Source: JAIBBD01 sp041390685 (GTDB lineage Bacteria; Chloroflexota; Dehalococcoidia; UBA2979). Taken from it: a stretch of DNA of 64,000 nucleotides. The stretch is taken from positions 1,364,001-1,428,000 of the forward strand of contig JAWKPL010000001.1 in NCBI GenBank assembly GCA_041390685.1, given 5' to 3'. Below are positions 8,549 through 16,632 of the stretch, in pieces. The notes below the pieces were generated by a model, which did no database searches, was not told where the DNA came from, and was given only the letters and a program-made list of their open reading frames with translations. Position 1 is the stretch's first letter, and every line of letters begins with the position of its first letter. Made by a program: the position numbers and the translations under genes.

Positions 8549-8674
8549 ATGACGCACCTCGTTGCCGTTGCTCTCCAGGAAGCGCCGCGCCGCATCGCGG
8601 CGCTTCTTGTTCTCTGGGCCTGTATTCACAGGGCGCCTGTTCATGAAGGGGAGGCAGCATGGACTCCGGGATGA
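8549..8674 (+). CDS. Possible 41-aa leader ORF overlapping the SWIM gene
   Basis: An ATG at 8549 sits 6 nt after a perfect AGGAGG (8537-8542) and opens a 41-codon frame (MTHLVAVALQEAPRRIAALL...) that runs into the first codons of the SWIM-domain gene in a different frame. It contains the strong hairpin at 8579-8606. The combination of excellent ribosome binding site, terminator-like hairpin within the ORF and overlap with the next gene is what a translational or transcriptional leader would look like. Whether it is translated is unknown; an in-frame ATG at 8534 is an alternative start. Confidence 0.4.
   Translation: MTHLVAVALQEAPRRIAALLVLWACIHRAPVHEGEAAWTPG
8579..8606 (+). promoter_or_regulatory. 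Attenuator/terminator-like hairpin upstream of SWIM gene
   Basis: An 11-bp perfect stem (GAAGCGCCGCG, 8579-8589, pairing with 8596-8606) with a 6-nt loop is followed by TTGTTCT. It lies 53 nt before the SWIM gene start and inside the small ORF, so it cannot be a simple end-of-gene terminator for any annotated gene. Confidence 0.55.
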
Positions 8675-8913
8675 TCGGGAAGGTCGCGAAGGCTCATCGG
8701 TACGCCGAGGAGCGGGACCGGTTCCAGGTCACGCAGTTGCAGGTAGCGGTGCACGGCGAGAACAGCGACCACACGGTGGCTCTCGATGGTGAGCACTGGC
8801 GCTGCAACTGTGAGTTCTTCGAGCATCACGGGGCATGCGCGCACACGATGGCGCTCGAGATCATGTTCGAGGGGATGTTGCCGGCGTCCGCGGCGTTCGC
8901 TATGGCGTCGTAA
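8659..8913 (+). CDS. SWIM zinc-finger domain protein, 84 aa
   Basis: The protein consists of little more than a SWIM finger: WRCNCEFFEHHGACAHTMALEI gives C-x-C-x(n)-C-x-H zinc ligands near residues 49-62, preceded by a short beta-rich segment (FQVTQLQVAVHGENSDHTVALDG). SWIM modules bind DNA or protein partners, and stand-alone SWIM proteins of this size occur in Chloroflexota and Actinobacteria without known roles. GGGGAGG precedes the ATG. Expression may depend on the upstream leader ORF and hairpin. It is convergent with the CapA-like gene; a shared terminator overlaps the latter's stop codon. Confidence 0.8.
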   Translation: MDSGMIGKVAKAHRYAEERDRFQVTQLQVAVHGENSDHTVALDGEHWRCNCEFFEHHGACAHTMALEIMFEGMLPASAAFAMAS

Positions 8914-8929
8914 GGCAGACACGGCGGTG

Positions 8930-8961
8930 GCTGACCTCGGGGCGGGGGTCCCGAGGTCAGC
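8930..8961. terminator. Perfect 12-bp bidirectional terminator hairpin
   Basis: GCTGACCTCGGG (8930-8941) pairs perfectly with 8950-8961 around an 8-nt loop. The right arm contains the stop codon of the minus-strand CapA-like gene, so one hairpin serves both convergent genes. Confidence 0.7.
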
Positions 8962-10618
8962 GGTTGCCGAGCAGGCCGTCAGTGGCGACCCAGACGCGGT
9001 CGAGGATTGATGCGCCCTCGGTGGCGGGGTCGAGCAGGGTGGGGCGGTAGCGGTCGCGGATCATGTGGGGGCGCAGGCGGACGCCGATGAGGCGGTCGCG
9101 GGTGAAGCCTGCCTCGAGGAGCATGCCCTGCTGGGTCTCGGTGGACCAGGGCTGGTCGAAGACGAAGTTGCCCAAAGCGTAGACGACGAAGCCTTCGGCG
9201 CCTGAGGCCGATGTGAGGCGCTCGGTGGCCTGCACCCAGTGGGGGTGGTTGCCGATGACGAGGGTGGCGCCTGCCTCGATGGCGGTGCGGGCGGCGTCGC
9301 GCTGGTGCTCGGTGGGCTCGGCCTGGTACTCGATGCCGGCGTGGATGGCGACGAGGACGTGGTCGGCGCGCGCCTTCGCGGCGCGGACATCGGCGGCGAG
9401 CGTGTTGAGGTCGAGGCCGCCGGTGCCGACGCCGCCCGGCGTGGAGTGGTACCAGGGGGCGATGTCGTCGTAGGCGAGGAGCGCGAAGCGGACGCCGTCG
9501 CGCTCGATGACGAGGGCGGTACTGGTCTCCTCGGAGCCGTTGCCGACGCCGACGCTCGGGATGCCGGCCGCCTCAAGGACGCTGTCGGTCTCCTGCTTCA
9601 CGAGGACGCCTGAGCAGCCACCGTAGCAGTCGAGGGCGTGGTTGGAGGCGCGTGTGAGGACATCGACGCCGGCGTCCGCGAGGGCGTCGACGGCGGAGGC
9701 AGGGCCCTGGAGGACGGTGGTGGCGACGCAGGGGGTGGGGTCGCTGGAGGTCATGAGTCCGACCTCGAGGGGGACGACGGTGAGGTCGGCGGCGCGGAGG
9801 AGGTCGCGCATGCCCGGGGCGTCGAAGATACGGAGCGGGCCGCCATCGGCGACGGCGGAGGACCAGGCGCAGCGGGCGGGGATGTAGTCGCCGGTGGCAA
9901 GGAGGCCCGCCGGGTTGGGGGGCGCGGCGTCCCAGTCGAGGCGGCGGGCGGCCTCGGTTGTAGTGGCGGCGGCGTCGGAGGCGCGGAGCCAGCGTTCGGC
10001 GCGCAGCGGGGACTGCGCGGCGGGGTCGCGGTAGGGGTCGTGGCCGTCGATGACGAGGGCGAGGATGCCGAGGCGGAGGTCGGAGACGGGGACGAGCGCG
10101 AGGACGCCGGGCTTCGAGGCGACGTCGGCGAGCACCTCAGCGAGGGGCTTGCGGGCGACGTTGGGGGGGAGCGTGACGTTGAGGGCGCTCGCGATCATGC
10201 CGGCGTCGGCGGTGGGGAGTTCGACGGTGAGCGGGAGCGGCGAGCCGCCGAGGGTGGACCAGTCCGTGATTTCGCCTCCGAGGATACGACGGAGCTCGTC
10301 GAGGGTGAGCTCGAGGACATCGCTGCGCTGGCCGGCGACGGCGGCCCATGTCTGGACGGTGTAGGCGGTGCCACCGGAGAGGGGCTCGTCGCTGACCTCG
10401 ATGGCGGTGAGGCCGGCGAGGGCGGCACGGACGCGTTCGCGTTCAGCGGGGTCGCGGAGGGTGATGCCGTCGGTCGTGGACGCGGAGGCGGGTGCGGTCG
10501 ACGTGGCCTCGATGGTTGCTGTTGCCTCGGAGGTGGGGGTGGGGGAGGAGGCGCCGTTTTTGGAGCAGGCGATGACGGTGGCGAGGAGGGCGGCGATGGC
10601 GAGGAGGGGGAGTTTCAT
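8957..10618 (-). CDS. CapA-family lipoprotein with substrate-binding-like N-terminal domain
   Basis: The 553-residue product starts at the ATG at 10618 with a lipoprotein signal (MKLPLLAIAALLATVIAC; lipobox ends at Cys18) and a Ser/Thr/Ala linker. Residues about 55-220 (VQTWAAVAGQRSDVLELTL, ITDWSTLGGSPLPLTVEL) resemble phosphate/ABC substrate-binding folds. The C-terminal half is a CapA/PgsA-type metallophosphoesterase: LLATGDYIPAR, NHALDCYGG, LLAYDDIAPWY, IHAGIEYQ and VIGNHPHWVQATE, then VYALGNFVFDQ. CapA proteins take part in poly-gamma-glutamate or capsule handling at the cell surface. The fused N-terminal domain is not a usual CapA part. It is monocistronic by position. Confidence 0.82.
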   Translation of the reverse strand: MKLPLLAIAALLATVIACSKNGASSPTPTSEATATIEATSTAPASASTTDGITLRDPAERERVRAALAGLTAIEVSDEPLSGGTAYTVQTWAAVAGQRSDVLELTLDELRRILGGEITDWSTLGGSPLPLTVELPTADAGMIASALNVTLPPNVARKPLAEVLADVASKPGVLALVPVSDLRLGILALVIDGHDPYRDPAAQSPLRAERWLRASDAAATTTEAARRLDWDAAPPNPAGLLATGDYIPARCAWSSAVADGGPLRIFDAPGMRDLLRAADLTVVPLEVGLMTSSDPTPCVATTVLQGPASAVDALADAGVDVLTRASNHALDCYGGCSGVLVKQETDSVLEAAGIPSVGVGNGSEETSTALVIERDGVRFALLAYDDIAPWYHSTPGGVGTGGLDLNTLAADVRAAKARADHVLVAIHAGIEYQAEPTEHQRDAARTAIEAGATLVIGNHPHWVQATERLTSASGAEGFVVYALGNFVFDQPWSTETQQGMLLEAGFTRDRLIGVRLRPHMIRDRYRPTLLDPATEGASILDRVWVATDGLLGNR

Positions 10619-10863
10619 CGAGGGGAGGATACGTCGTGGGGGAAGGGTGGGTGGCAGGGCTAGGCCGATCTGCCAATTAATCCTCGAACAGGTACACGGC
10701 ATCCCTTCCGAGGCACCAAGCCAGTTTCAGGGCCAGCGGACGCCCGCTGGTCAGGTCTAGTCACCGCCGCCGTACCTTCTACGACTAGGCGCTCATGCAC
10801 ACTTGACCCGAACGAGATAGCGACCCGTCGAAGACCTTCCCAGTAGGTGTAGGCGGTTGCGGA
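10619..10863. other. Intergenic region without a recognisable gene
   Basis: This 245-bp gap between the CapA-like and fabF genes (both minus strand) is less GC-rich than its flanks. It contains one imperfect hairpin (GGCCAGCGG pairing with CCGCTGGTC near 10732-10755), which may be the fabF terminator. I see no tRNA, ORF or clear promoter in it. Confidence 0.5.
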
Positions 10864-12123
10864 TCACTCCTCGAAGCGGCGGATGATCAGGACGGCGTTC
10901 TGGCCGCCGAAGCCGAAGGAGTTCTTGATGGCGACGCGGACGTCGGCGGGGCGGGCGGTGTGGGGGACGTAGTCGAGGTCGCAGTCTTCGCCGGGGTGGT
11001 CGAGGTTGATGGTGGGGGCGATGGTGCTGGTACGGATGGTCTGGACGATGGCGGCGGTCTCGACGCCGCCGGCGGCGCCGAGCAGGTGGCCGATCTGGGA
11101 CTTCAGCGACGAGACGGGTATCTGGTAGGCGCGTTCGCCGAAGACGGTGCGGATGGCGCGGGTCTCGGCGAGGTCGCCGAGGTCGGTGGCGGTGGCGTGG
11201 GCAGAGATGTAGTCGACGTCGTCGATGGCGATGGCGGCGTCAGCCATGGCGGCGCGTATGGCGCGGGCGGCGCCGCTGCCATCGTCGGGGGGCGCGACGA
11301 GGAAGGTGGCGTCGGCGGAGACGCCGTAGCCGACGATCTCGGCGAGCGGCTCAGCGCCGCGGGCGCGGGCGTGCTCGAGTTCCTCGAGGACGAACATGCC
11401 GGCACCTTCGGCGGGGGCGAAGCCGTCGCGGTCGCGGTCGAAGGGGCGGGATGAGGCCTCGGGGCGGTCGTTGAAGGAGGTGGTGAGGGCGCGCATGGCG
11501 CAGAAGGCGGCGAGGCCGAGTTCGCTGATGCCGGCCTCGGCGCCGCCGGCGAGCATGACGTCGGCGTGCCCTCGGCGGATGACCTCGACGGCGTCGCCGA
11601 TGGCCTGGGTACCGGCGGCGCAGGCGGTGACGACGGTATTGGTGTAGCCGAGGAGGCCGAGCTGGATGGAGACGTTGCCGGCGGCCATGTTGGAGAGGAA
11701 CTTGGCGACATAGAGGGGGTCCACCTTCGAGCCGCCGCGGGTGAGGATCGTGCGCATGGCCTGGTCGGACTCGGGGAGGCCGCTGCCGCCGTTGCCGCAG
11801 ACGATGCCGGCGCGCTCGCGGTCGATGGAGTCCAGGTCGAGGGCGGCCTGGGCGACGGCCTGCCTGGAGGCGGCGACGGCGAACTGCGAGAAGCGCGCCA
11901 TGCGTCGGGCGTCCTTGCGGTCCATGTACTCGGTGGGGTCGAAGTCGCGGACCTCGCCGCCGACCTGGCAAGGGTAGTCCTCGGGGTCGACGAGGGTGAG
12001 GCGCTGGATGCCGGACTCACCGGCGACGATGCGCGTCCACATCTCGTCGACGGTGTTGCCGAGGGGCGAGAGGACGCCCATCCCGGTAATGACGACCCTC
12101 CGGCGACCGACCGTCTCGCTCAT
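10864..12123 (-). CDS. fabF: Beta-ketoacyl-ACP synthase II
   Basis: This 419-residue condensing enzyme of type II fatty acid synthesis elongates acyl-ACP with malonyl-ACP in the cytoplasm. It has the normal FabF length. The Cys-His-His triad is visible: Cys168 in VVTACAAGTQAIGDA, His309 in ISAHATATDLGD and His346 in SLKSQIGHLLGAAGG, along with the terminal NSFGFGGQNAVL. The HATAT-D-LGD motif differs from the common HGTSTPLGD, but the histidine is kept. It starts at the ATG at 12123, 36 bp downstream of folC on the same strand, so the two are probably co-transcribed. No acpP or fabD is next to it. Confidence 0.93.
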   Translation of the reverse strand: MSETVGRRRVVITGMGVLSPLGNTVDEMWTRIVAGESGIQRLTLVDPEDYPCQVGGEVRDFDPTEYMDRKDARRMARFSQFAVAASRQAVAQAALDLDSIDRERAGIVCGNGGSGLPESDQAMRTILTRGGSKVDPLYVAKFLSNMAAGNVSIQLGLLGYTNTVVTACAAGTQAIGDAVEVIRRGHADVMLAGGAEAGISELGLAAFCAMRALTTSFNDRPEASSRPFDRDRDGFAPAEGAGMFVLEELEHARARGAEPLAEIVGYGVSADATFLVAPPDDGSGAARAIRAAMADAAIAIDDVDYISAHATATDLGDLAETRAIRTVFGERAYQIPVSSLKSQIGHLLGAAGGVETAAIVQTIRTSTIAPTINLDHPGEDCDLDYVPHTARPADVRVAIKNSFGFGGQNAVLIIRRFEE

Positions 12124-12159
12124 GCGCCCCCCATCCCGTCCCTGCGCGTCGAGTCTAGC

Positions 12160-13518
12160 CTAGCGCAGCCCGAACGCGCGGTCGCCGGTGATGCCGAGGA
12201 GGTGCTCGCGAGCCTCGGCGACGGTGTAGAGACTGCCGACGATGAGGACACTGCCGCGCGTGCCGACGAGGTCGGTGGCGAGGTCGATGGCGGCGGCGAC
12301 GGAGGATGCCTGCTGGACCAAGGCGCCGGCGTCGGTGAACGCACGGCGCAGCTCCTCGACGTCCGCGGCGCGGGGGCTCGAGGGCGGGGCGAGGATGACC
12401 TCGATGCCGTCGGCGGCGGGGTCGACGAGTCCGGAGGCGATGGCGGCGTTGTCCTTGCCGGCGAGGACGCCGACGACGTAGACGTGGGGGCGCGGGAGGC
12501 CGAGGTCGCGTACGGCCTCGCGGAAACGGCGGGCGGCGAGGGGAGCGTGCAGGCCGTCGACGATCGTGAGGGGACGGTGGCGGACGACCTCGAAGCGGCC
12601 GGGCCAGCGGACGCGTTCGAGGCCGGTGCGGACGGCCGCCTCGGGGAGTTCGTCGCCGGTGGCGGCCCAGGCGAGCTCGGCGGCGCGGACGGCGGTGGCG
12701 GCGTTTTCGGCCTGGTGGGCGCCGATGAGGGGCAGCTTCAGTCCTCGGTAGGTGCGGAGCGGGGTGCGGAGGTCGAGCGTCTGGCCCTCGAGGGTCTGGG
12801 CGGTGACGCGGAGGGCGCACTCGTCAGGGACGTTGTGGAGGGTGGCGCCCATGCCGGCGGCGCGTGCGGCGATGACCTCGAGGGCGGAGGCGCGCATGGG
12901 GGCGGTGACGACCTCGCAGGGGCCGATGATGATGCCGGCCTTCTCGGCGGCGATCTGGGGGATGGTGTCGCCGAGGATGGCGGTGTGCTCGAGGTCGATG
13001 GGGCCGACGACGGCGACATCCTTGGCGGCCATGGTGTTGGTGGTGTCGAGGCGGCCGCCGAGACCGACCTCGATGACCTGCCAGTCGCAGCCGGCGTCTT
13101 CGGCGGCGAGCCAGCCGAGTACGGTCATGAGCTCGAAGTAGGACCAGCCATCGGCGGCTTCTTCGGCGAGGAGGCGGTTGGCGAGGGCGGCGAAGCGGGC
13201 GTAGTCGAGGGGGGCGCCGTCGACCTGGATGCGCTCGCGGGCCTGGTGGAGGTCGGGGGAGGTCATGAGCATGGAGTGCGCGCCGGCGGCGCGGAGGATG
13301 GAGTCGGCGATGGCGGCGATGGAGCCTTTGCCCTTGGAGCCGGCGACGTGGATGGTGCGGCGGGCGTCGGGGCGGCCGAGGGTGTCGAGGAGGCGGGCGA
13401 CGTGGTCGCGGCCCCAGCGGCGGGATTCGCGGGGGTCGCCGGTGCGCTCGTAGCCGCCGTGGTCGAGGAGGCGGCGGACGGCTGCGACGTACGCGCGGAT
13501 GGCCTCGTCGTCCTGCAC
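12160..13518 (-). CDS. folC: Folylpolyglutamate/dihydrofolate synthase
   Basis: This 452-residue Mur-ligase-family enzyme adds glutamate to dihydropteroate and/or folates using ATP. The P-loop is HVAGSKGKGS (residues 57-66), the second conserved segment is VGLGGRLDTTN, and the C-terminal ligase domain contains the conserved GVLAGKDNAAIA region. It starts at the GTG at 13518 because GGAGG lies just upstream (4-nt spacing); a TTG at 13548 is an alternative. It is first in a two-gene unit with fabF, an unusual pairing functionally, although fab and folate genes are neighbours in some genomes. Confidence 0.92.
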   Translation of the reverse strand: MQDDEAIRAYVAAVRRLLDHGGYERTGDPRESRRWGRDHVARLLDTLGRPDARRTIHVAGSKGKGSIAAIADSILRAAGAHSMLMTSPDLHQARERIQVDGAPLDYARFAALANRLLAEEAADGWSYFELMTVLGWLAAEDAGCDWQVIEVGLGGRLDTTNTMAAKDVAVVGPIDLEHTAILGDTIPQIAAEKAGIIIGPCEVVTAPMRASALEVIAARAAGMGATLHNVPDECALRVTAQTLEGQTLDLRTPLRTYRGLKLPLIGAHQAENAATAVRAAELAWAATGDELPEAAVRTGLERVRWPGRFEVVRHRPLTIVDGLHAPLAARRFREAVRDLGLPRPHVYVVGVLAGKDNAAIASGLVDPAADGIEVILAPPSSPRAADVEELRRAFTDAGALVQQASSVAAAIDLATDLVGTRGSVLIVGSLYTVAEAREHLLGITGDRAFGLR

Positions 13519-13689
13519 TGGTCCTCCGGGCGAGCGGTTGCTGGGCAATGACTATGCGGCACCGGGGGGTGGGTCGGCTACGGGGGTGGGGCGGGCAGAA
13601 GGGACTGGGGCTCTGGGAAGCGGGGTCTGGGCCTCGTATCGGGCGGTTGTCCCCTCACCCCCCGGCCCCCTCTCCCACCCCGCGGTCGA

Positions 13690-13835
13690 GGGGAGGCGCG
13701 CCGCCGCGCGGCGCGTATGGGCGGCCCGTTGTGCGGGCCGGGCTGTGGCTCTTCGGAGGAGCACCCGCACACCCCAACGGGAGCTTAGCTCCCTGGATCC
13801 CCCTGGGACGCGGCAGGCTTTGCCTGCGCGGACCG
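13690..13835. repeat. Intergenic hairpin-rich repeat, copy 1 (in the 13.52-13.94 kb gap)
   Basis: The 422-bp gap between folC and the next gene contains no credible gene. Its core holds CCGCGCGGCG, GGCGGCCCGTTGTGCGGGCC, CACCCCAACGGGAGCTTAGC, CCCCCTGGGACGCGGC and AGGCTTTGCCTGCGC in order. The same series of short palindromes occurs at 20.3, 22.5 and 50.2 kb. It looks like a dispersed non-coding element. Confidence 0.55.
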
Positions 13836-13940
13836 GAGAGAGGAGCGAGGGGTTCCTCGATCGAGGTGTTGAGTGGTGTCGGGTGTGCGTCCCCTTGTTC
13901 GCGGCCCCTTCGTGGGCGTCCTCGGAGGGTGGCGTCGGGG

Positions 13941-16511
13941 TCAGCCTCCGGCGGTGCGGCCGGGAGTGTGGGCCCACCAGGCGGCGGTGCGGGTGCGGAG
14001 GGCGGACCACCAGTCCTGGCGGGCGAGGAGGAGGAAGCCGAGGGCGAGGAGGGCGAGGCCGACGAGGCCGAGGGTGAGCCAGTAGGGGATGGTGTCGCCG
14101 CTTTCGGCGAGCCAGCGGAGGGCGACACCGGAGAGGGTGAGAACGGCGACGACTGCGAGCCAGCGGGCGCCGAGGAGGAAGGCGAGGGCAAGGAAGAGGG
14201 CGCTTTCTCCGATGAGGACGAAGCCCCACTTCGCGCCGCCGGGGTCGAAGCTCTGCTCCGCCTGGGGGAGGACGATGACGGCGGCGCCAAGGAGTGCAAC
14301 AGCCTCGTGGAGGTAGAGGTTGCGGGGGACGACGGCCGCAGAGCGGCGGAGGACGGTGCCGAGGACCACGAGGTACGTGCCGAGGGGGAGGGTGTAGGCC
14401 TGGATGTTCTCCGGCTCGCGGATGGCGATGGCCATGAGGCCGGCGAGCACGAGGACGGCGGTGGCGGCGACGTAGGCGGGTGGCCGGTGGAAGCGACGGC
14501 CCTCGAAGGCGAGGAGCGGGGCGAGGGCGGCGATCAGCGCGAGCAACGCGCGGTACTCCGGGGTGTGGACGGCGGCGGCGTCTGGGTGTGCCTCGGCGTA
14601 GCGGGCGAGGTCGACGGCGGCGACGAGGGGGCCGGCGACGGCGCCTGCCCAGGAGAGGAGCTGGGCGGCGACGGCGGGGAACACCTCGCGGTCGGTGGTG
14701 ACGACGTAGCGGCGCCGCGGGGTCAGGGCGAGGAAGAGTGCGGCGCCGGCGGCGGTGCACGCTGTGGCGAGCGTCCAGAGCGGCCAGTCGCGATGGTGCC
14801 AGGCGGCGAGCGCGGCGAGCGCGAGGAGGACGGCAGCGACGAGGGCGGACGCCCAGCGCCTCGACACGAGGGCGACGGCCGCGAGGACGGCGCCCGGAAC
14901 GCCGAGGAGGACGGCGTCGTGCGCGGGGTACTGGTCAGGGGGCTGGAGGCCGGCCGCGGTGGCGAGGAGCGCGGGGCCCAGGAGCACGTACTCCCAGCGG
15001 TCGGCGCGACGGACGAGGGCCGCGATGGACAGCGCGGCGAGGACGGCGAGGGCGAGGAAGGCCCATCCGGTGTCGGGCGGGAGGATCTCGAGGCGCTGCT
15101 GCGCGAGGGCGACCGCGACGAGGAGCATCGCGCCGGCGGCCCAGGCGAAGCCGACCCGCTCGATGAAAGGCGTGGCAAGGTCCTCGGGCGGGGCGCTGAA
15201 GAGGCCGAGCTGTTGGTCGCGCCAGGCGATGACGGCCAGGACGGCGGCGGCGCCGAGCGCGGCGACCGCCGCGTGCCAGCCTGGCGCGAGGTCGCTGAAG
15301 GGGGTCATCGTGCCGAGCGCGATAAGGGCGGCGTAGAGCCAGCCGAAGCGGGCGAGGGAGGGCGACCAGCGCTCCCAACGGCCTCGAGAGGCGATGGCGG
15401 CGGCGGCAACGGCAAGCCAGGCGTAGGCGCCCCAGCGGGCGTCGACGCCGGCCGCCCAGAGTGCCGCGAGCACGGTGGCGAGTGCCGCGGTGGCTGTGGC
15501 GGGGAGGGCGAAGGGCTGGCGCAGGCCGTAGCCGGCGGCCGCGAGGCCGGCAGTGAGCAGGAGGTACGTGACGGGCAGCTGCGCGTGGTGGCCGGCGCCG
15601 GCGAGGGCGGCGCCCGTGGCGACGAACGCGATGAAGGCGGCGGCGAGTCCCAGGAGGAGTGCGCCACGCCTCGACAGCCGCCGGGTGAGCGCGAGGAGGG
15701 CGGCGGCGGCCGCGGTGAGGGCCATGAACCACGCACTGCTCCACTCGACCGGGATACGGAGGACGTCGGCGAGGGCGGCCCACGTCGATACGGCGGCGAC
15801 GCGGGCGAGGACGCCGTACAGGCGGCCCTGCCCGCCGCGCTCGAGGGCGGCGTAGAAGACGAGGGCGTACGTGGAGCCCAGGAGCCAGACGAGATCGCCG
15901 GGGACGCCGCGCTCCTCGAGCAGTTCCACGTAGATGAGGACGAAGTTGAGCGGGGAGACGAGGGCACCGAGGGCGAGCAAGACGCGTCCCGCCTCGCGGA
16001 CGGCGGGTGAGCGTTGCACCACCAGACCGCCGACGATGAAGCCGAGGGTGTACAGGGCAAGGAGGGCGACGCGGGCGAACGGAGGCAGGGTCTCGCCCTG
16101 GTAGCTCACGAAGATGACGGCTGAGATCACGAGAAGGAACGCGCCGAGGTAGAGGAGGATGTCGGCCTGATGGCGGGAGGACCAGCTCGGGCCGGGGGGG
16201 ACCGCGGGCGGCGGCGTTGCCGCACCGGTGCGAGCGGTGGCGGCGGTGGTCGGGGAGGCGAGGCTCTGGAGGCGCCCGAGGCGGGCTTCGAGGTGGGCGT
16301 GGAGCCGCGCGGCATTGGCGTCGTCCAGGACTCCGGCGGCCCGCCATTCCTCGGCTGCCGCGAGCAGGCCGACGGTGGTGGGGATGTCGTCGCGCAGGGC
16401 GGCGGCGGACCAGCGCGCGCCGCAGCTGGCGCAGAAGGCGGCGGCCGGGTCGAGGGAGGCGCCGCACCAGGGGCAGTAGCGGGCGGACGCGCCGGGGGAT
16501 TCGGTGGTCAC
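13941..16511 (-). CDS. Giant polytopic membrane protein with N-terminal zinc ribbon (DUF2157/2339-like)
   Basis: The 856-residue protein opens with a double-CxxC zinc ribbon (CPWCGASLDPAAAFCASCG, residues about 13-31), followed by a short soluble region and then about 20 closely spaced hydrophobic helices running almost to the C-terminus. This arrangement matches DUF2157/DUF2339-type membrane proteins, whose function is unknown. GTG start at 16511. The tail WWAHTPGRTAGG is not hydrophobic. It lies 121 bp downstream of the flavin monooxygenase gene on the same strand. The exact family assignment is by layout rather than by a diagnostic motif. Confidence 0.75.
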   Translation of the reverse strand: MTTESPGASARYCPWCGASLDPAAAFCASCGARWSAAALRDDIPTTVGLLAAAEEWRAAGVLDDANAARLHAHLEARLGRLQSLASPTTAATARTGAATPPPAVPPGPSWSSRHQADILLYLGAFLLVISAVIFVSYQGETLPPFARVALLALYTLGFIVGGLVVQRSPAVREAGRVLLALGALVSPLNFVLIYVELLEERGVPGDLVWLLGSTYALVFYAALERGGQGRLYGVLARVAAVSTWAALADVLRIPVEWSSAWFMALTAAAAALLALTRRLSRRGALLLGLAAAFIAFVATGAALAGAGHHAQLPVTYLLLTAGLAAAGYGLRQPFALPATATAALATVLAALWAAGVDARWGAYAWLAVAAAAIASRGRWERWSPSLARFGWLYAALIALGTMTPFSDLAPGWHAAVAALGAAAVLAVIAWRDQQLGLFSAPPEDLATPFIERVGFAWAAGAMLLVAVALAQQRLEILPPDTGWAFLALAVLAALSIAALVRRADRWEYVLLGPALLATAAGLQPPDQYPAHDAVLLGVPGAVLAAVALVSRRWASALVAAVLLALAALAAWHHRDWPLWTLATACTAAGAALFLALTPRRRYVVTTDREVFPAVAAQLLSWAGAVAGPLVAAVDLARYAEAHPDAAAVHTPEYRALLALIAALAPLLAFEGRRFHRPPAYVAATAVLVLAGLMAIAIREPENIQAYTLPLGTYLVVLGTVLRRSAAVVPRNLYLHEAVALLGAAVIVLPQAEQSFDPGGAKWGFVLIGESALFLALAFLLGARWLAVVAVLTLSGVALRWLAESGDTIPYWLTLGLVGLALLALGFLLLARQDWWSALRTRTAAWWAHTPGRTAGG

Positions 16512-16632
16512 GTGTGCGGAGGCTCCTCGTCGGCGTCCTGTGCGGGCATCGGCAAGCGTAATGCGGATCGGCGCGGGGGCCTATGCCGCCCCGACGTCCG
16601 GGGTGGGTTCGCGCATGCCTCCGTCGGAGGGG

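Noticed and set aside
11566..13551. Long Gly/Asp/Val-rich open frame opposite folC and fabF
   Set aside because: Composition is that of a reverse-strand shadow (high GC third positions); the minus-strand frames carry complete active-site motifs.
13548..16010. 820-codon Gly/Glu-rich open frame opposite the polytopic membrane protein
   Set aside because: Hydrophobic codons on the minus strand read as Glu/Gly/Asp-rich on the plus strand; it contains no signals, and the real protein is the one with the zinc ribbon.
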